In this document: positions 8,482-17,886 of the stretch, piece by piece | Layout of the letters: each line of letters starts with the position of its first letter | Position numbering within the stretch: position 1 is the first letter of the stretch | From: Fimenecus sp045595185 | Lineage (GTDB): Bacteria; Bacillota; Clostridia; Oscillospirales; Acutalibacteraceae | Length of the DNA stretch: 64,000 bases | Direction of reading: 5' to 3' | Assembly (NCBI GenBank): GCA_045595185.1 | Contig: JAZNZX010000058.1 | Span: forward strand, 4,390-68,389 | The notes under the pieces: model-generated | The model's database searches: none | What the model was told of the DNA's origin: nothing | The model's input: the letters and a program-made list of their open reading frames with translations, nothing else | Made by a program: the position numbers and the translations under genes

Positions 8482-11400
8482 ATGAAATACACAATAAATA
8501 CAGATAATTTCAGAAATTTCGATGTGGCAGAAATCAACAAACTTTCTCCACGCGCATATTTTGTTCCATATTCATCTATGGAAAAACTTTGTGAACAGAA
8601 TGTTCTTACAGAACGATATAACAGCGATATGGTGACCGTTCTTAACGGTGAATGGGAATTTAAATATTACGAAAAGGATATGCTTATTCCAAAGGAGTTT
8701 TATACAGACAGAATTCAGTTTGACAAGGTAACTGTGCCATCAACCTGGCAGAGAACAGGTTATCGTGAGCCTTGCTATCTCAACACTCGTTACGAGTTTG
8801 ACGCAAAGCTTTATCCTGGAATTCCGGAAGAAGTACCAATGGGTATTTACAGAAAAACAATCAATATTGAAAATCCTGATAAAGTTTATATCCTCACATT
8901 TATGGGTGTAATTTCATCACTTGACCTTTATATCAATGGTGAATTCGTGGGTTACAGCGAAGGTGCTCATAATTCAGCCGAATTCAACATCTCAAAGTAT
9001 CTCGTACAAGGTGAAAATGAAATTTTAGCAGTTGTAAGCAAATGGTCAACAGGAACTTACCTTGAATGTCAGGATATGTTCCGTGAAAACGGTATTTTCC
9101 GTGATGTTCTTTTGACAGAACTTGAGAAAACTTATCTCTATGATTTCACAGTTGATACAGAAAAAAAGGGCAATACATATGATTTGACTCTTTCATTCAG
9201 AATTAAAGGTGACAAAGAGGGCTGTTCGGTTTCAGCAGAGCTTCTTGACGGTGATAAGGTTCTTGCAAAGGAAACAGCAGATGCCCGTGCAAAGTCAAAA
9301 ATTATTTTCTCAAAACTCAATGTTACCGAATGGAATGCAGAAGAACCATATAATTATGACCTTTTTATCACATTGACAGATGCAAACGGCAACAAAACCT
9401 GTGTAAAGAATATTACAGGCTTTAAAACTGTTGAAATCAAAGGTGATGTGTTCCTTTTCAACGGTGTTCCTATTAAATTTAAGGGTGTTAATCATCACGA
9501 CACAAATATGAAGAACGGTTATGTTCTTACAGGTGAAGAAATCAAAGAAGAATTGGAGTTAATGAAAAAACTCAACATCAACTCAATTCGTACATCTCAC
9601 TATCCACCTGACCCAACACTTATTACTCTTGCCGACTTAATGGGCTTTTATATTGTTGACGAAGCAGACATTGAAACTCACGGTGCATGGCACATCAAAG
9701 CACCGGCAGGGGATAACTGTACAATCAGCCACGACCTTAAATGGGAAGGCAGATATGTTGACAGAGTAAGCAGAATGGTTTGTCGTGACCGTAATCATCC
9801 AAGTATCACAATGTGGTCACTTGGTAATGAGGCTTGGGGATATAATTGTCAGGACTCTTGTTACGATTATATCAAGAACAGTGGTTCAAAAATCCCTGTT
9901 CATTATGAAAGTGTAGTCCATACAAAACGATTTGCTTACGATGTGATTTCTGAAATGTATCCTGAACAAGGAAAAGTAGCTGAAATCGGTGCAAAGACAT
10001 TTAAAGATAAAAGATATCTTGATAAACCTTACTTTATGTGTGAATATGTTCACGCTATGGGTGTTGGACCCGGTGCAGTTGAAGAATATTGGGAAAGCAT
10101 CTATGAACATGATAGCCTTATGGGTGGTTGTGTATGGGAATGGGCTGACCACGCAGTTTATCACGATGGGAACGATAAATATAAGTATCAATATACATAT
10201 GGTGGCGACCACAACGAAGAAAAGCACGACAGCAACTTCTGTGTTGATGGTATGCTATATCCTGACAAAACACCACATACTGGTGCATATGCAATCAAAG
10301 CAGTTTACAGACCAATAAGAAGTAAGCACATCAGCGGAAAAGTATTTGAATTTAAGAATACAAACGGATTTAAAAACAGTAAATACTTAAAGGTTATTTG
10401 GACACAGCTTGTAAACGGTAAAGAGGCTAAGTCAGGTGAATTGTGCCTTGATATTGAACCAATGCAGACAAAGACATATGAAATTCCGTTCGATTGGTAT
10501 GATACTGAAAAAGACTGCCATATCAATATTGCTTATTATGACGGTGAAACTCGTGTAGCACTTGAACAGTCTGTTCTTTCTGACAAAGCAAGATTTACTA
10601 AGGACCTTTCAATCGCAGGTAATTATTCGGCAACTGAAAACAACAACATTGTTGTGGTTGTATTTGATGGTGGTCAGGTTGCATTTGACAAAAAGACAGG
10701 CGAGATGACAAGCTATGTGAATAATGGTTGCGAATTCATTAATCCTAACCCTGCAGACGGTAAAAAAGGCTTTGTACCAAATCTTGTAAGGGCATCTCTT
10801 GATAACGATGTAATCGGACATAAAAAGCCTTGGGATAAAATCAATCTTCACGATGCCGATATTATTGCTACTGATTTCCGTTATGTTGACAAGTCAATTT
10901 ATATGCTTGTCGGTGTTGCTTATACAATCAAAAAGGGATTTAAAAACTTCTTCCACGCAAATGTCGTATATAAGATTTTCGGAAACGGACTTATTGAAGT
11001 TGAATGTAAGCTTGATAAGGCACTTTTCGGCTGTAGTCAGCTTCAGCGTTTCGGTCTTATGACAGAGCTTTCATCACAGTTTAAGAATATTGAGTTCTAT
11101 GGTCGTGGTTCTGACGAAAAAATGGAAAATATCTGTGATATGAAGGACCACGCATATATAGGAATTTGGAAAACAACAGTTGAAAATATGTACGAACCTT
11201 ATGTTATGCCACAGGATAACGGAAACTGCGGTGCAGTAAAATATCTTAAGCTTTCAAATGACAAGGGTAATGTGCTTACTGTTTACGGTGCACCGAAATT
11301 CAGCTTCTCAGCGCATAACTATACACAGAAATGCCTTCACAATGCAAAGCATCAGGAGGATTTACAGTTCGTTGACTCAACAGTTCTCTGTATTGACGGC

Positions 11401-11508
11401 TTTATGCGTGGTACAGGTACAAACACCTGCGGTCCTGATACTTTGGAAAAATACTGTGTAAAAACTGATAAAACACTTGCATTTAAGTTTGCATTCAAGG
11501 GTGAATAA
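8482..11508 (+). CDS. lacZ: Beta-galactosidase, GH2 (LacZ type)
   Basis: 1008 residues, the usual size of large-chain plus small-chain LacZ in one polypeptide. It hydrolyses terminal beta-galactosides such as lactose. In order: sugar-binding jelly roll (about 40-215), Ig-like domain (to about 320), TIM barrel (about 325-600), a second Ig-like domain, and the Bgal_small_N-type C-terminal domain (about 720-1005). The acid/base is Glu450 in LGNEAWGY and the nucleophile is Glu521 in MCEYVHAMG. There is no signal peptide, so it is cytoplasmic and acts on imported oligosaccharide. GGAGG precedes ATG 8482. It heads an operon with a GNAT gene (2 bases downstream) and a GH95 gene. Confidence 0.95.
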   Translation: MKYTINTDNFRNFDVAEINKLSPRAYFVPYSSMEKLCEQNVLTERYNSDMVTVLNGEWEFKYYEKDMLIPKEFYTDRIQFDKVTVPSTWQRTGYREPCYLNTRYEFDAKLYPGIPEEVPMGIYRKTINIENPDKVYILTFMGVISSLDLYINGEFVGYSEGAHNSAEFNISKYLVQGENEILAVVSKWSTGTYLECQDMFRENGIFRDVLLTELEKTYLYDFTVDTEKKGNTYDLTLSFRIKGDKEGCSVSAELLDGDKVLAKETADARAKSKIIFSKLNVTEWNAEEPYNYDLFITLTDANGNKTCVKNITGFKTVEIKGDVFLFNGVPIKFKGVNHHDTNMKNGYVLTGEEIKEELELMKKLNINSIRTSHYPPDPTLITLADLMGFYIVDEADIETHGAWHIKAPAGDNCTISHDLKWEGRYVDRVSRMVCRDRNHPSITMWSLGNEAWGYNCQDSCYDYIKNSGSKIPVHYESVVHTKRFAYDVISEMYPEQGKVAEIGAKTFKDKRYLDKPYFMCEYVHAMGVGPGAVEEYWESIYEHDSLMGGCVWEWADHAVYHDGNDKYKYQYTYGGDHNEEKHDSNFCVDGMLYPDKTPHTGAYAIKAVYRPIRSKHISGKVFEFKNTNGFKNSKYLKVIWTQLVNGKEAKSGELCLDIEPMQTKTYEIPFDWYDTEKDCHINIAYYDGETRVALEQSVLSDKARFTKDLSIAGNYSATENNNIVVVVFDGGQVAFDKKTGEMTSYVNNGCEFINPNPADGKKGFVPNLVRASLDNDVIGHKKPWDKINLHDADIIATDFRYVDKSIYMLVGVAYTIKKGFKNFFHANVVYKIFGNGLIEVECKLDKALFGCSQLQRFGLMTELSSQFKNIEFYGRGSDEKMENICDMKDHAYIGIWKTTVENMYEPYVMPQDNGNCGAVKYLKLSNDKGNVLTVYGAPKFSFSAHNYTQKCLHNAKHQEDLQFVDSTVLCIDGFMRGTGTNTCGPDTLEKYCVKTDKTLAFKFAFKGE

Positions 11509-11510
11509 TT

Positions 11511-11942
11511 ATGTTGGAATATAAATGGTTTCCTAAAGGAGTTATTGACGACTCTTTCAGGAATTTACGAATTGATATTTTCGTGAAAGAACAGGGTGTA
11601 CCTGAAGAAAACGAATTTGACGAATATGATTTGCAAGTACCTCATCTTGTAATATTCTCGGATGGTGAACCTGTTGCTACGGGACGAGTAATCCCGTATG
11701 GTGAAGACATCGTTAAAATCGGTAGAATTGCAGTTAAAAAGACTATGCGTGGCACAGGTCTTGGTGAAAAAATTGTCCATGAGCTTTTACGTAAATCAAA
11801 AGAAGACGGTGCAAAAACCGTACGGGTAGGAGCACAGACTCACGCAGTAGGCTTTTATGAGAAATGCGGTTTTAAGCTTTTGGGTACACCTGAATATATG
11901 GAAGAAAATATTCCTCATTACGATATGATATTGGATTTTTAA
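11511..11942 (+). CDS. GNAT family N-acetyltransferase
   Basis: 143 residues with a single GNAT domain: LRIDIFVKEQGVPEENEFD at the start, the beta4/acetyl-CoA pyrophosphate-binding loop as KTMRGTGLGEKIV (R-x-x-G-x-G/A type) at about 80-92, and FYEKCGFK near the end. It resembles the ElaA/YitI-like subgroup. The substrate is unknown. It sits 2 bases after lacZ and 3 bases before the GH95 gene, so it is translated from the same message, but a link to sugar use is not proven. Confidence 0.85.
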   Translation: MLEYKWFPKGVIDDSFRNLRIDIFVKEQGVPEENEFDEYDLQVPHLVIFSDGEPVATGRVIPYGEDIVKIGRIAVKKTMRGTGLGEKIVHELLRKSKEDGAKTVRVGAQTHAVGFYEKCGFKLLGTPEYMEENIPHYDMILDF

Positions 11943-11945
11943 GCT

Positions 11946-14294
11946 ATGAAATTATTTTATAACAGACCTCCATCAAAAATGAAACTTAAAAAAGCCTATT
12001 GGCGCGGTTTTGAAAACCTCTGGGAGCAGGCCTCCTTGCCATTGGGCAACGGTAGTCTCGGTATGAGCATTATCGGTGACATAAAAAAGGATAAAATTGT
12101 CCTTAACCACAAAACATTGTGGGCAGGCGGACCATCACCAAAGCGACCTGATTATTGCGGCGGTAACATCACAAAGCCTGACAAAGACGGCAAACTCCCT
12201 GTTGATTATTACAAGGAGATTTATACTGCATTTAAAGCAGGTGACGAAAAAAAAGCACATGACCTTTGTGAAAAGTTAGTGGGCATTATGGACGGTTACG
12301 GTGGATACCGTTGCTGGGGTACTCTCGAATTCGGTTTCGGTTCAATCCGTAGTTGTAATTATAATCGTGAACTTGATTTGCAAAACGGTGTTTGTACTGT
12401 TTCATATTACGCGAAAAAAGGCTTGACCAAAAAGCTTCACGATGACAGAATTGCTTTTGTGTCTTATCCTGATAAGTGTGGCGTTATACGTGTCAGAAGA
12501 ACAGGCGAAAAGCTTGATACAGAGTTAAGTCTTTCAACTGAACACGGAAAAGTACAGTACGAAAAGAACAGAATTGTTCATTCAGGTGAATTGGAAGACA
12601 ATGCTCTTAAATTCTGTTTTGTTGCCAATGTTATGACAGACGGTACTGTCACAGCAACAGAGAAAGCAATAAAAATAACAAATGCAACTGAGTTTACAAT
12701 CATCTTTTCTGCAGATACTGATTATATGGATACTTATCCTTTATACAGAACAGGCGAAAGTGCAGAAGCTCTTTATAACAGAGTGAATGAAACCGTGCTT
12801 AATGCAACCGGAAAAGGTTATGATGAGCTTTTTAAAGCACATAAGGATGATTTTAACAAGCTTATGTCCCGGGTGGAAATCAACCTTAACGGTGCATATG
12901 ATGTTCCTGCTGACAGCCTTTTGTATAACTACAGGAAAACTCCTGCTTACAGAAAGAAGGCAGCAGAATTGCTTTATCAGTACGGAAGATATATGACAGT
13001 TTCATCTTCTCGCGAAAGTGATGTTCTGCCGTCAAATCTTCAGGGCATATGGAATGTATCAAACAAACCGAAATGGAGTAGTGATTTCCATACAAATGTA
13101 AATTTACAGATGAATTACTGGCCTGTATTTAACGGTAATATGGCTGAATGTTCAAAGCCGTTAATCAGATATATCAAGTCAATGGTTGAGCCGGGCAGAA
13201 TTACTGCAAAATACTATACAGGTATTGAAAGTAAAGAAGGTGAACAGAACGGTTTCCTTTTCCATACTCAATGTACACCTTTCGGCTGGACTTGTCCCGG
13301 GTGGAACTTTGACTGGGGCTGGTCACCGGCTGCAATGCCTTGGATTTTGCATAATTGCTATGAGCATTATGAATACACTCTCGATAAGGAAACACTCAGA
13401 AATGACATTTATCCGATGCTTAAGGAATGTGCAAATTATTTCTCTTGTCTTATGATTGAAAACGGTGGAAGACTCGTCACTTACCCTTGCTATTCACCTG
13501 AGCACGGACCACGAACAATGGGTAATACATATGAACAGGCTCTTTTGTGGCAGTTATATGACGATTCAATCAAGAGCGCAACTGCATTGGATGTTGATGC
13601 TGATTTAATCACTAAATGGCAGGATATTCAGAGTAAACTCAAGGTTTATGAAATCGGTGAAGACGGACAAATCAAAGAATGGTACCACGAAAAGAAGCTT
13701 GGTGATTTTGGCGAAATTCATCATCGTCATATGTCACATCTTCTTGGTCTTTTCCCTTGTAATGTGATGAATAAATTCGAAAACCCTGAGCTTATTGAAG
13801 CCTCAATCGTTTCAATGAATCATCGTACAGATAAAAGCACAGGCTGGTCAATGGGACAAAAAATCAACACTTGGGCAAGAGTCGGTGACGGTGACAGAGT
13901 CCTTAAAATCATTGGTGACCTGTTCAAAAACGGAATTTATCCTAACTTTTTTGACTATCATCCACCATTCCAGATTGACGGTAACTTCGGCTTCACATCA
14001 GGTGTAAACGAAATGCTTATGCAAAGCAATTACGATTGTATCGAGTTGCTTCCTGCATTACCGACAGAATGGAATAAGGGTAGCATAAAGGGTATTGTGG
14101 CTCGCGGTAATTTTACGCTCAGCATTGAATGGGAAAACAATTCCCTTAAATCTGCAACAGTCACATCAAATTCAGGTGGTGTTTGCAAGCTCTATTACGC
14201 AAAAGGCGAATTTACAGTAAACGGACTTACATCACAAAACGGTATGCTTGAATTTGACACTCAAAAAGGTGAAACATACACATTGACAGTATAA
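11946..14294 (+). CDS. Glycoside hydrolase family 95 (alpha-L-fucosidase type)
   Basis: 782 residues. GH95 enzymes remove alpha-1,2-linked L-fucose (some act on alpha-L-galactose) by inversion. N-terminal beta-sandwich (WEQASLPLGNGSLG... KTLWAGGPSP), then an alpha/alpha6 barrel with the family motifs: LPSNLQGIWN, the N-x-N pair Asn384/Asn386 next to QMNYW, Glu519 in SPEHGP (acid position) and Asp678 in QIDGNFG. No signal peptide is seen, so action on imported oligosaccharides is likely. It is the last gene of the lacZ operon and is closed by a terminator at 14300. Confidence 0.92.
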   Translation: MKLFYNRPPSKMKLKKAYWRGFENLWEQASLPLGNGSLGMSIIGDIKKDKIVLNHKTLWAGGPSPKRPDYCGGNITKPDKDGKLPVDYYKEIYTAFKAGDEKKAHDLCEKLVGIMDGYGGYRCWGTLEFGFGSIRSCNYNRELDLQNGVCTVSYYAKKGLTKKLHDDRIAFVSYPDKCGVIRVRRTGEKLDTELSLSTEHGKVQYEKNRIVHSGELEDNALKFCFVANVMTDGTVTATEKAIKITNATEFTIIFSADTDYMDTYPLYRTGESAEALYNRVNETVLNATGKGYDELFKAHKDDFNKLMSRVEINLNGAYDVPADSLLYNYRKTPAYRKKAAELLYQYGRYMTVSSSRESDVLPSNLQGIWNVSNKPKWSSDFHTNVNLQMNYWPVFNGNMAECSKPLIRYIKSMVEPGRITAKYYTGIESKEGEQNGFLFHTQCTPFGWTCPGWNFDWGWSPAAMPWILHNCYEHYEYTLDKETLRNDIYPMLKECANYFSCLMIENGGRLVTYPCYSPEHGPRTMGNTYEQALLWQLYDDSIKSATALDVDADLITKWQDIQSKLKVYEIGEDGQIKEWYHEKKLGDFGEIHHRHMSHLLGLFPCNVMNKFENPELIEASIVSMNHRTDKSTGWSMGQKINTWARVGDGDRVLKIIGDLFKNGIYPNFFDYHPPFQIDGNFGFTSGVNEMLMQSNYDCIELLPALPTEWNKGSIKGIVARGNFTLSIEWENNSLKSATVTSNSGGVCKLYYAKGEFTVNGLTSQNGMLEFDTQKGETYTLTV

Positions 14295-14299
14295 AAATT

Positions 14300-14338
14300 A
14301 CAGCCTTGATAAAAAATCAGGGCTGTATTTCTTTTTTA
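14300..14338 (+). terminator. Terminator of the lacZ-GNAT-GH95 operon
   Basis: 11-bp stem (14300-14310/14316-14326, one G-U pair) and a T-rich tail. Confidence 0.85.
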
Positions 14339-14341
14339 CTC

Positions 14342-14393
14342 TTGACAATTGAATATACATTCAACTATAATAACAGTTGAACTGACATTCAAC
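14342..14393 (+). promoter_or_regulatory. Metal-responsive promoter with two ArsR/SmtB-type operators
   Basis: -35 TTGACA (14342-14347), 18-bp spacer, -10 TATAAT (14366-14371). Two dyads of the same half site are present: TTGAAT-n4-ATTCAA at 14349-14364 inside the spacer, and GTTGAA-n6-TTCAAC at 14376-14393 over the start region. They are placed to block RNA polymerase. This matches how SmtB/CadC-family repressors control their own operon. Confidence 0.85.
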
Positions 14394-14409
14394 TGAAAGG
14401 AATTGTTTT

Positions 14410-14778
14410 ATGCCAAAAAATGAATTTATTTGTGATTGCAATATGGTGCATGAAGAAATGGTTAAAGATACTCTTTCTAAAATGCCCCAAAATAATATAA
14501 TAAACAATCTTGCAGAATTCTTTAAAATTATGGGGGACTCTACAAGATGCAAACTGCTTTTTGCTCTTTTACAAAATGAAATGTGTGTCTGTGATTTGGC
14601 AAATGTGCTTTCAATGACAAAATCATCTGTTTCCCATCAGTTAGGTAAAATGAAGGATGTGGGACTCATAAAATGTCGAAAATCGGGAAAAACGGTTTAT
14701 TATTCCCTTGATGATGACCATATAAAGGAAATTTTTGAAGTCGGTCTGAAACACATAAATCATAAGCAAAGCAGGTGA
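14410..14778 (+). CDS. ArsR/SmtB family metal-sensing repressor (CadC-like)
   Basis: 122-residue winged-helix repressor. Both metal sites of the family appear intact. The alpha3N-type thiolate site has Cys8, Cys10, Cys59 and Cys61 (ICDC and MCVCDLA), and the alpha5 zinc site has Asp102, His104, His115 and His118 with the same spacing as SmtB/CzrA (D-x-H, 11 residues, H-x-x-H). The recognition helix reads MTKSSVSHQLGKMKD. It should repress itself and the adjacent CDF exporter through the dyads upstream, releasing DNA when Zn2+ or Cd2+/Pb2+ binds. The stop is 4 bases before the CDF start. Confidence 0.92.
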   Translation: MPKNEFICDCNMVHEEMVKDTLSKMPQNNIINNLAEFFKIMGDSTRCKLLFALLQNEMCVCDLANVLSMTKSSVSHQLGKMKDVGLIKCRKSGKTVYYSLDDDHIKEIFEVGLKHINHKQSR

Positions 14779-14782
14779 TAAA

Positions 14783-15682
14783 GTGAAAACAGAAAAGAAT
14801 ATTTTAATAGCATTTATATTAAATCTGTCATTTTCAATATTTGAATTTGTAGGTGGCATATTCACAGGAAGCATCGCTATTCTTTCTGATGCAATTCACG
14901 ATATCGGAGATGCAACGAGTATCGGTATATCATATTTTCTTGAAAAGAAAAGCAAAAAACAGCCTGACGAAACATATACCTACGGTTATGCACGATTTTC
15001 AGTAATGGGTAGCGTAATTACAACGCTTATTCTTCTTTTCGGCTCTTGTGCAGTTATTTACAACGCAGTTATGCGAATTTTCAATCCTGTGGAAATCAAT
15101 TATAACGGTATGATTATTTTTGCAGTAATCGGTGCAGTTGTAAATTTCCTTGCAGCCTATTTTACAAAAGACGGTGACTCGCTTAATCAGAAGGCAGTTA
15201 ATCTTCATATGCTTGAAGATGTTTTGGGTTGGCTCGTTGTCCTTGTCGGTGCAGTTATAATGCGATTTACCGATATAAGCATTATTGACCCTGTGCTTTC
15301 AATCTGTGTTGCTGTTTTCATTTTTATAAACGCTGTGAAAAATCTTAAGGAAGTCCTTGATTTGTTCCTTGAAAAAATTCCGCAGGACATAAATATTGAC
15401 GAAATCAAGGAGCATATTCTTCATATTGACGGTGTCAAAGGTGTTCACCATATTCATATAAGAAGCATGGACGGTCACCGCAATTATGCCACAATGCACA
15501 TTGTAGCTGACGGTGACAGCCACAAAATCAAACATATGGTAAGAGAAGAACTTAGCGAGCACGGAATAGTGCACGCAACACTTGAGCTTGAAGATGAAAA
15601 CGAGCATTGTCACGAAGAAGATTGTCACATTCACTTTGAACATTCTTCCTCACATCATCACCATCACCACCATCATCATTGA
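14783..15682 (+). CDS. Cation diffusion facilitator (Zn2+/Cd2+ exporter, CzcD-like)
   Basis: 299 residues with six predicted membrane helices and a cytoplasmic ferredoxin-like C-terminal domain. The transport site is HxxxD in TM2 (His39-Asp43) and HxxxD in TM5 (His142-Asp146), the usual zinc-selective pattern. The C-terminal end is a striking metal-binding tail (EHCHEEDCHIHFEH followed by a run of nine His). The start is GTG at 14783 behind AGGTGA at 14773. Cotranscribed with the CadC-like repressor, so induced by excess metal. Confidence 0.92.
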   Translation: MKTEKNILIAFILNLSFSIFEFVGGIFTGSIAILSDAIHDIGDATSIGISYFLEKKSKKQPDETYTYGYARFSVMGSVITTLILLFGSCAVIYNAVMRIFNPVEINYNGMIIFAVIGAVVNFLAAYFTKDGDSLNQKAVNLHMLEDVLGWLVVLVGAVIMRFTDISIIDPVLSICVAVFIFINAVKNLKEVLDLFLEKIPQDINIDEIKEHILHIDGVKGVHHIHIRSMDGHRNYATMHIVADGDSHKIKHMVREELSEHGIVHATLELEDENEHCHEEDCHIHFEHSSSHHHHHHHHH

Positions 15683-15691
15683 GGTAAGACA

Positions 15692-16360
15692 ATGAAAGAA
15701 ATTGATTTGATTGAATTTGTAAATTATACAAAAAAAGAAGAAAAGCTGAATACGGTAACACATATTTTCGGTGCAGTTCTGGCAATTATCGCCACAGTAA
15801 TGACAATTATCCGTTCCGTATCTCTTGACAGAACGGACTATCTCGCAATCGGTCTTGTCTATTGTCTTTCAATGTTGTTGGTATTTGTCTGCTCGTCAGT
15901 TTATCACGGTCTGCCACTGTGCAGAGCAAAAAAAGTAATGAGAATGATTGACTACACAGCCATTTACTTTATGCTTATGGGCACAATAACACCGTATATG
16001 CTTTTGTCAGTTGTTAATGTGAATTACAAGCTCGGTTGGGGACTTTTCATAACCTGCCTTGTTGCAACCGTAATTTCAATAATTCTGACACTCACAGCTT
16101 TCAGTAAAACAAAAGCTATAAGAATGATTTTATATATTGTAATAGGCTTTTGTGCATTTTCGTCACTTTTCGTAATAGGGGACAAGGTTGACCCTGTGGG
16201 AGTAAAATATGTCCTATGTGGTAACGGAACATACATTTTAGCCCTTGTCCTTTTTGCAATCGGTGCAAAGAAAAAATATTTTCACACAATATTTCACATT
16301 CTCGTAATCGTAGGCGCTACAATCCATTTCATAAACCTGTATAAATATGTGTTTGTATAA
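15692..16360 (+). CDS. Hemolysin III / PAQR family membrane protein
   Basis: 222 residues, seven predicted transmembrane helices. It has the three conserved sites of the CREST superfamily: S68-x-x-x-H72 (SSVYH), Asp87 in MRMIDYTA, and H198-x-x-x-H202 (HTIFH) in the last helix, which together bind zinc in PAQR proteins. Bacterial members (YqfA/HlyIII) act on membrane lipids or fluidity in ways that are not settled. It starts 9 bases after the CDF gene, so it probably belongs to the metal-regulated transcript, which would make sense for a Zn2+-dependent membrane enzyme (inference). Confidence 0.85.
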   Translation: MKEIDLIEFVNYTKKEEKLNTVTHIFGAVLAIIATVMTIIRSVSLDRTDYLAIGLVYCLSMLLVFVCSSVYHGLPLCRAKKVMRMIDYTAIYFMLMGTITPYMLLSVVNVNYKLGWGLFITCLVATVISIILTLTAFSKTKAIRMILYIVIGFCAFSSLFVIGDKVDPVGVKYVLCGNGTYILALVLFAIGAKKKYFHTIFHILVIVGATIHFINLYKYVFV

Positions 16361-16667
16361 ATTATAATTTGTCGGGATGATTGATGTAAAAAAACAAAAC
16401 AATGTAGAGCGGGGGCTTGCTCCCGCCGTTGCTGGTTAATATAAAAATTAATTTAGTGTCATTCTGAGCGTAGCGAAGAATCTCATATTCTCAACAACGA
16501 GACCCTTCACTTCGTTCAGGGTGACCAACCCCTACAGCATACAAAACTGGTCACCTTGTAGGGGCTGACGACTCGGCAGCCCGTTCTAAAGTGCACAATC
16601 AAACTACAACGGGTTGTCGGGGACGCAGCTCCTACGAAAGGTGTTCGATAAACTTCAATTTATCAGA
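16360..16667. repeat. Composite interspersed-repeat island
   Basis: The 434-base gap between the PAQR gene and the next gene holds nested repeats and no gene. Outer ends at 16360-16380 and (inverted) 16646-16667 match the MITE-like ends seen at 8337. Inside are a GC-rich hairpin (GCGGGGGC/GCTCCCGC, about 16408-16425), a GTCATTCTGAG...GAAGAATCTC repeat at 16458-16484, an ACCCTTCA/TTCAGGGT type dyad near 16500-16525, and a 75-bp palindrome at about 16558-16635 (GTAGGGGCTG arm against CAGCTCCTAC). Confidence 0.6.
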
Positions 16668-16733
16668 CTAACTCATATATCAATTCCAAATTCCGAATTG
16701 ATTTCCGCAATGAATTTTCTGCTTATTATTCAA

Positions 16734-16762
16734 TTGACAAAAAAACACAAATATAGTAAAAT
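16734..16762 (+). promoter_or_regulatory. Promoter of the anchored hypothetical protein gene
   Basis: TTGACA (16734-16739), 17-bp spacer, TAAAAT (16757-16762), followed by a GGGAGGA ribosome binding site before ATG 16795. Confidence 0.8.
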
Positions 16763-16794
16763 ATTTTCATATATGTATATGGGAGGACATAACA

Positions 16795-17817
16795 ATGGAA
16801 AATATGGAACCTATGCAGCCTGTACAGCCAACAGAACCAACTCCGCCTGCACAGCCTGCTTCACCTAAAAAATCAAAGAAAACAAAGAAAATCGTTGCGA
16901 TTGTACTTGCAGTTGTAGTTGCTTTCGTTGCAATATTCGGAATTGCTTTTGCAATTTCATCAAATAATAATAAGAGTAATGTTCCGACTTGCGACTGTGA
17001 ATACTGCAGTCAGATGTTTGAATATTATAACTATCTTATTGAATCCGGAAGAATTGAGTTGAAGGATGTTGAGGGTGCCGACTCTTTCAATGATTTTGTA
17101 CAGAACAATAATCAGCAAAACGATGTACAGAATGATAACAGTCAGCAGAACGATAATCAGCAGAATACACAGCAGAGTGCTGACCCTACAAAGTGGTCAG
17201 TAGCAGAAATTGTTGAAACATATAAGCACGCTGCAGGCAGAACTCATAATTCAGTAACTTCATATCAGGATATGAAGCTTCGTGACGGTTCACTTAACGC
17301 ACCTGGTATTCCCGGTCCATTGTTAAGCTTTGCAGAAGGTGTTATGGCTGATGCACTCAGCAATAACTCAATGAATATCAAGGGTATCACAGGTGGTCAC
17401 CAGAATCTTGCTGTTTCTGATGTTCAGAGTGCAAGAGCATATAAGAGTGGCAACAATATCGTTATCGAAATGATTATGAAGGAACAGGTTGATAAGGGTA
17501 ACGGTCAGATGTACAACGGTACAGTTGGTCACGCTATTTCAGTTGTTGGTGATATTGATTCAGTTATCGGTCAGTTCTCAGGTCTTGGTATGGATGCAAC
17601 AATTGCTGACGAGGATTGTACACTTCATTACAAGAACCCAAGACTTAAGGTTGCTATTGACAGTAACGGTAAGATTATCAACGGTACATGGAGCTATTAT
17701 GTAAATATTACTCTTAATAACCTTACAATCAAGGCTCTTGGTATGACAGTTCCTGTACAGCAGGCAACAGCAATCGTTGACTTCGTTGTTACACTTAACG
17801 GTGGCTTCAAGGGTTAA
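16795..17817 (+). CDS. Membrane-anchored extracellular protein of unknown function
   Basis: 340 residues. Order: Pro-rich cytoplasmic segment (1-24), Lys-rich stop (25-32), one transmembrane helix (about 33-54), a small Cys-containing stretch (CDCEYCSQMFEYY, about 66-78) resembling half of a metal or disulfide motif, a Gln/Asn-rich linker (about 100-135), then a folded extracellular domain of about 200 residues starting KWSVAEIVETYKHAA and rich in beta-strand-like sequence. I do not recognise the domain. It has its own promoter and terminator, so it is a single-gene unit. Confidence 0.75.
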   Translation: MENMEPMQPVQPTEPTPPAQPASPKKSKKTKKIVAIVLAVVVAFVAIFGIAFAISSNNNKSNVPTCDCEYCSQMFEYYNYLIESGRIELKDVEGADSFNDFVQNNNQQNDVQNDNSQQNDNQQNTQQSADPTKWSVAEIVETYKHAAGRTHNSVTSYQDMKLRDGSLNAPGIPGPLLSFAEGVMADALSNNSMNIKGITGGHQNLAVSDVQSARAYKSGNNIVIEMIMKEQVDKGNGQMYNGTVGHAISVVGDIDSVIGQFSGLGMDATIADEDCTLHYKNPRLKVAIDSNGKIINGTWSYYVNITLNNLTIKALGMTVPVQQATAIVDFVVTLNGGFKG

Positions 17818-17834
17818 AGAATAGTAAAAATAAA

Positions 17835-17862
17835 AGGTGAGTCATTGTTGACTCATCTTTTT
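17835..17862 (+). terminator. Intrinsic terminator
   Basis: 10-bp stem 17835-17844/17849-17858 with one G-U pair and a TTGT loop, followed by a short T-run. Confidence 0.8.
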
Positions 17863-17886
17863 ACACGCTAAAAGGAGATAGAAAAA

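Noticed and set aside
16360..16667. Possible ncRNA or short genes in the repeat island
   Set aside because: Reading frames are short and the sequence is explained by nested interspersed repeats seen elsewhere in the window.
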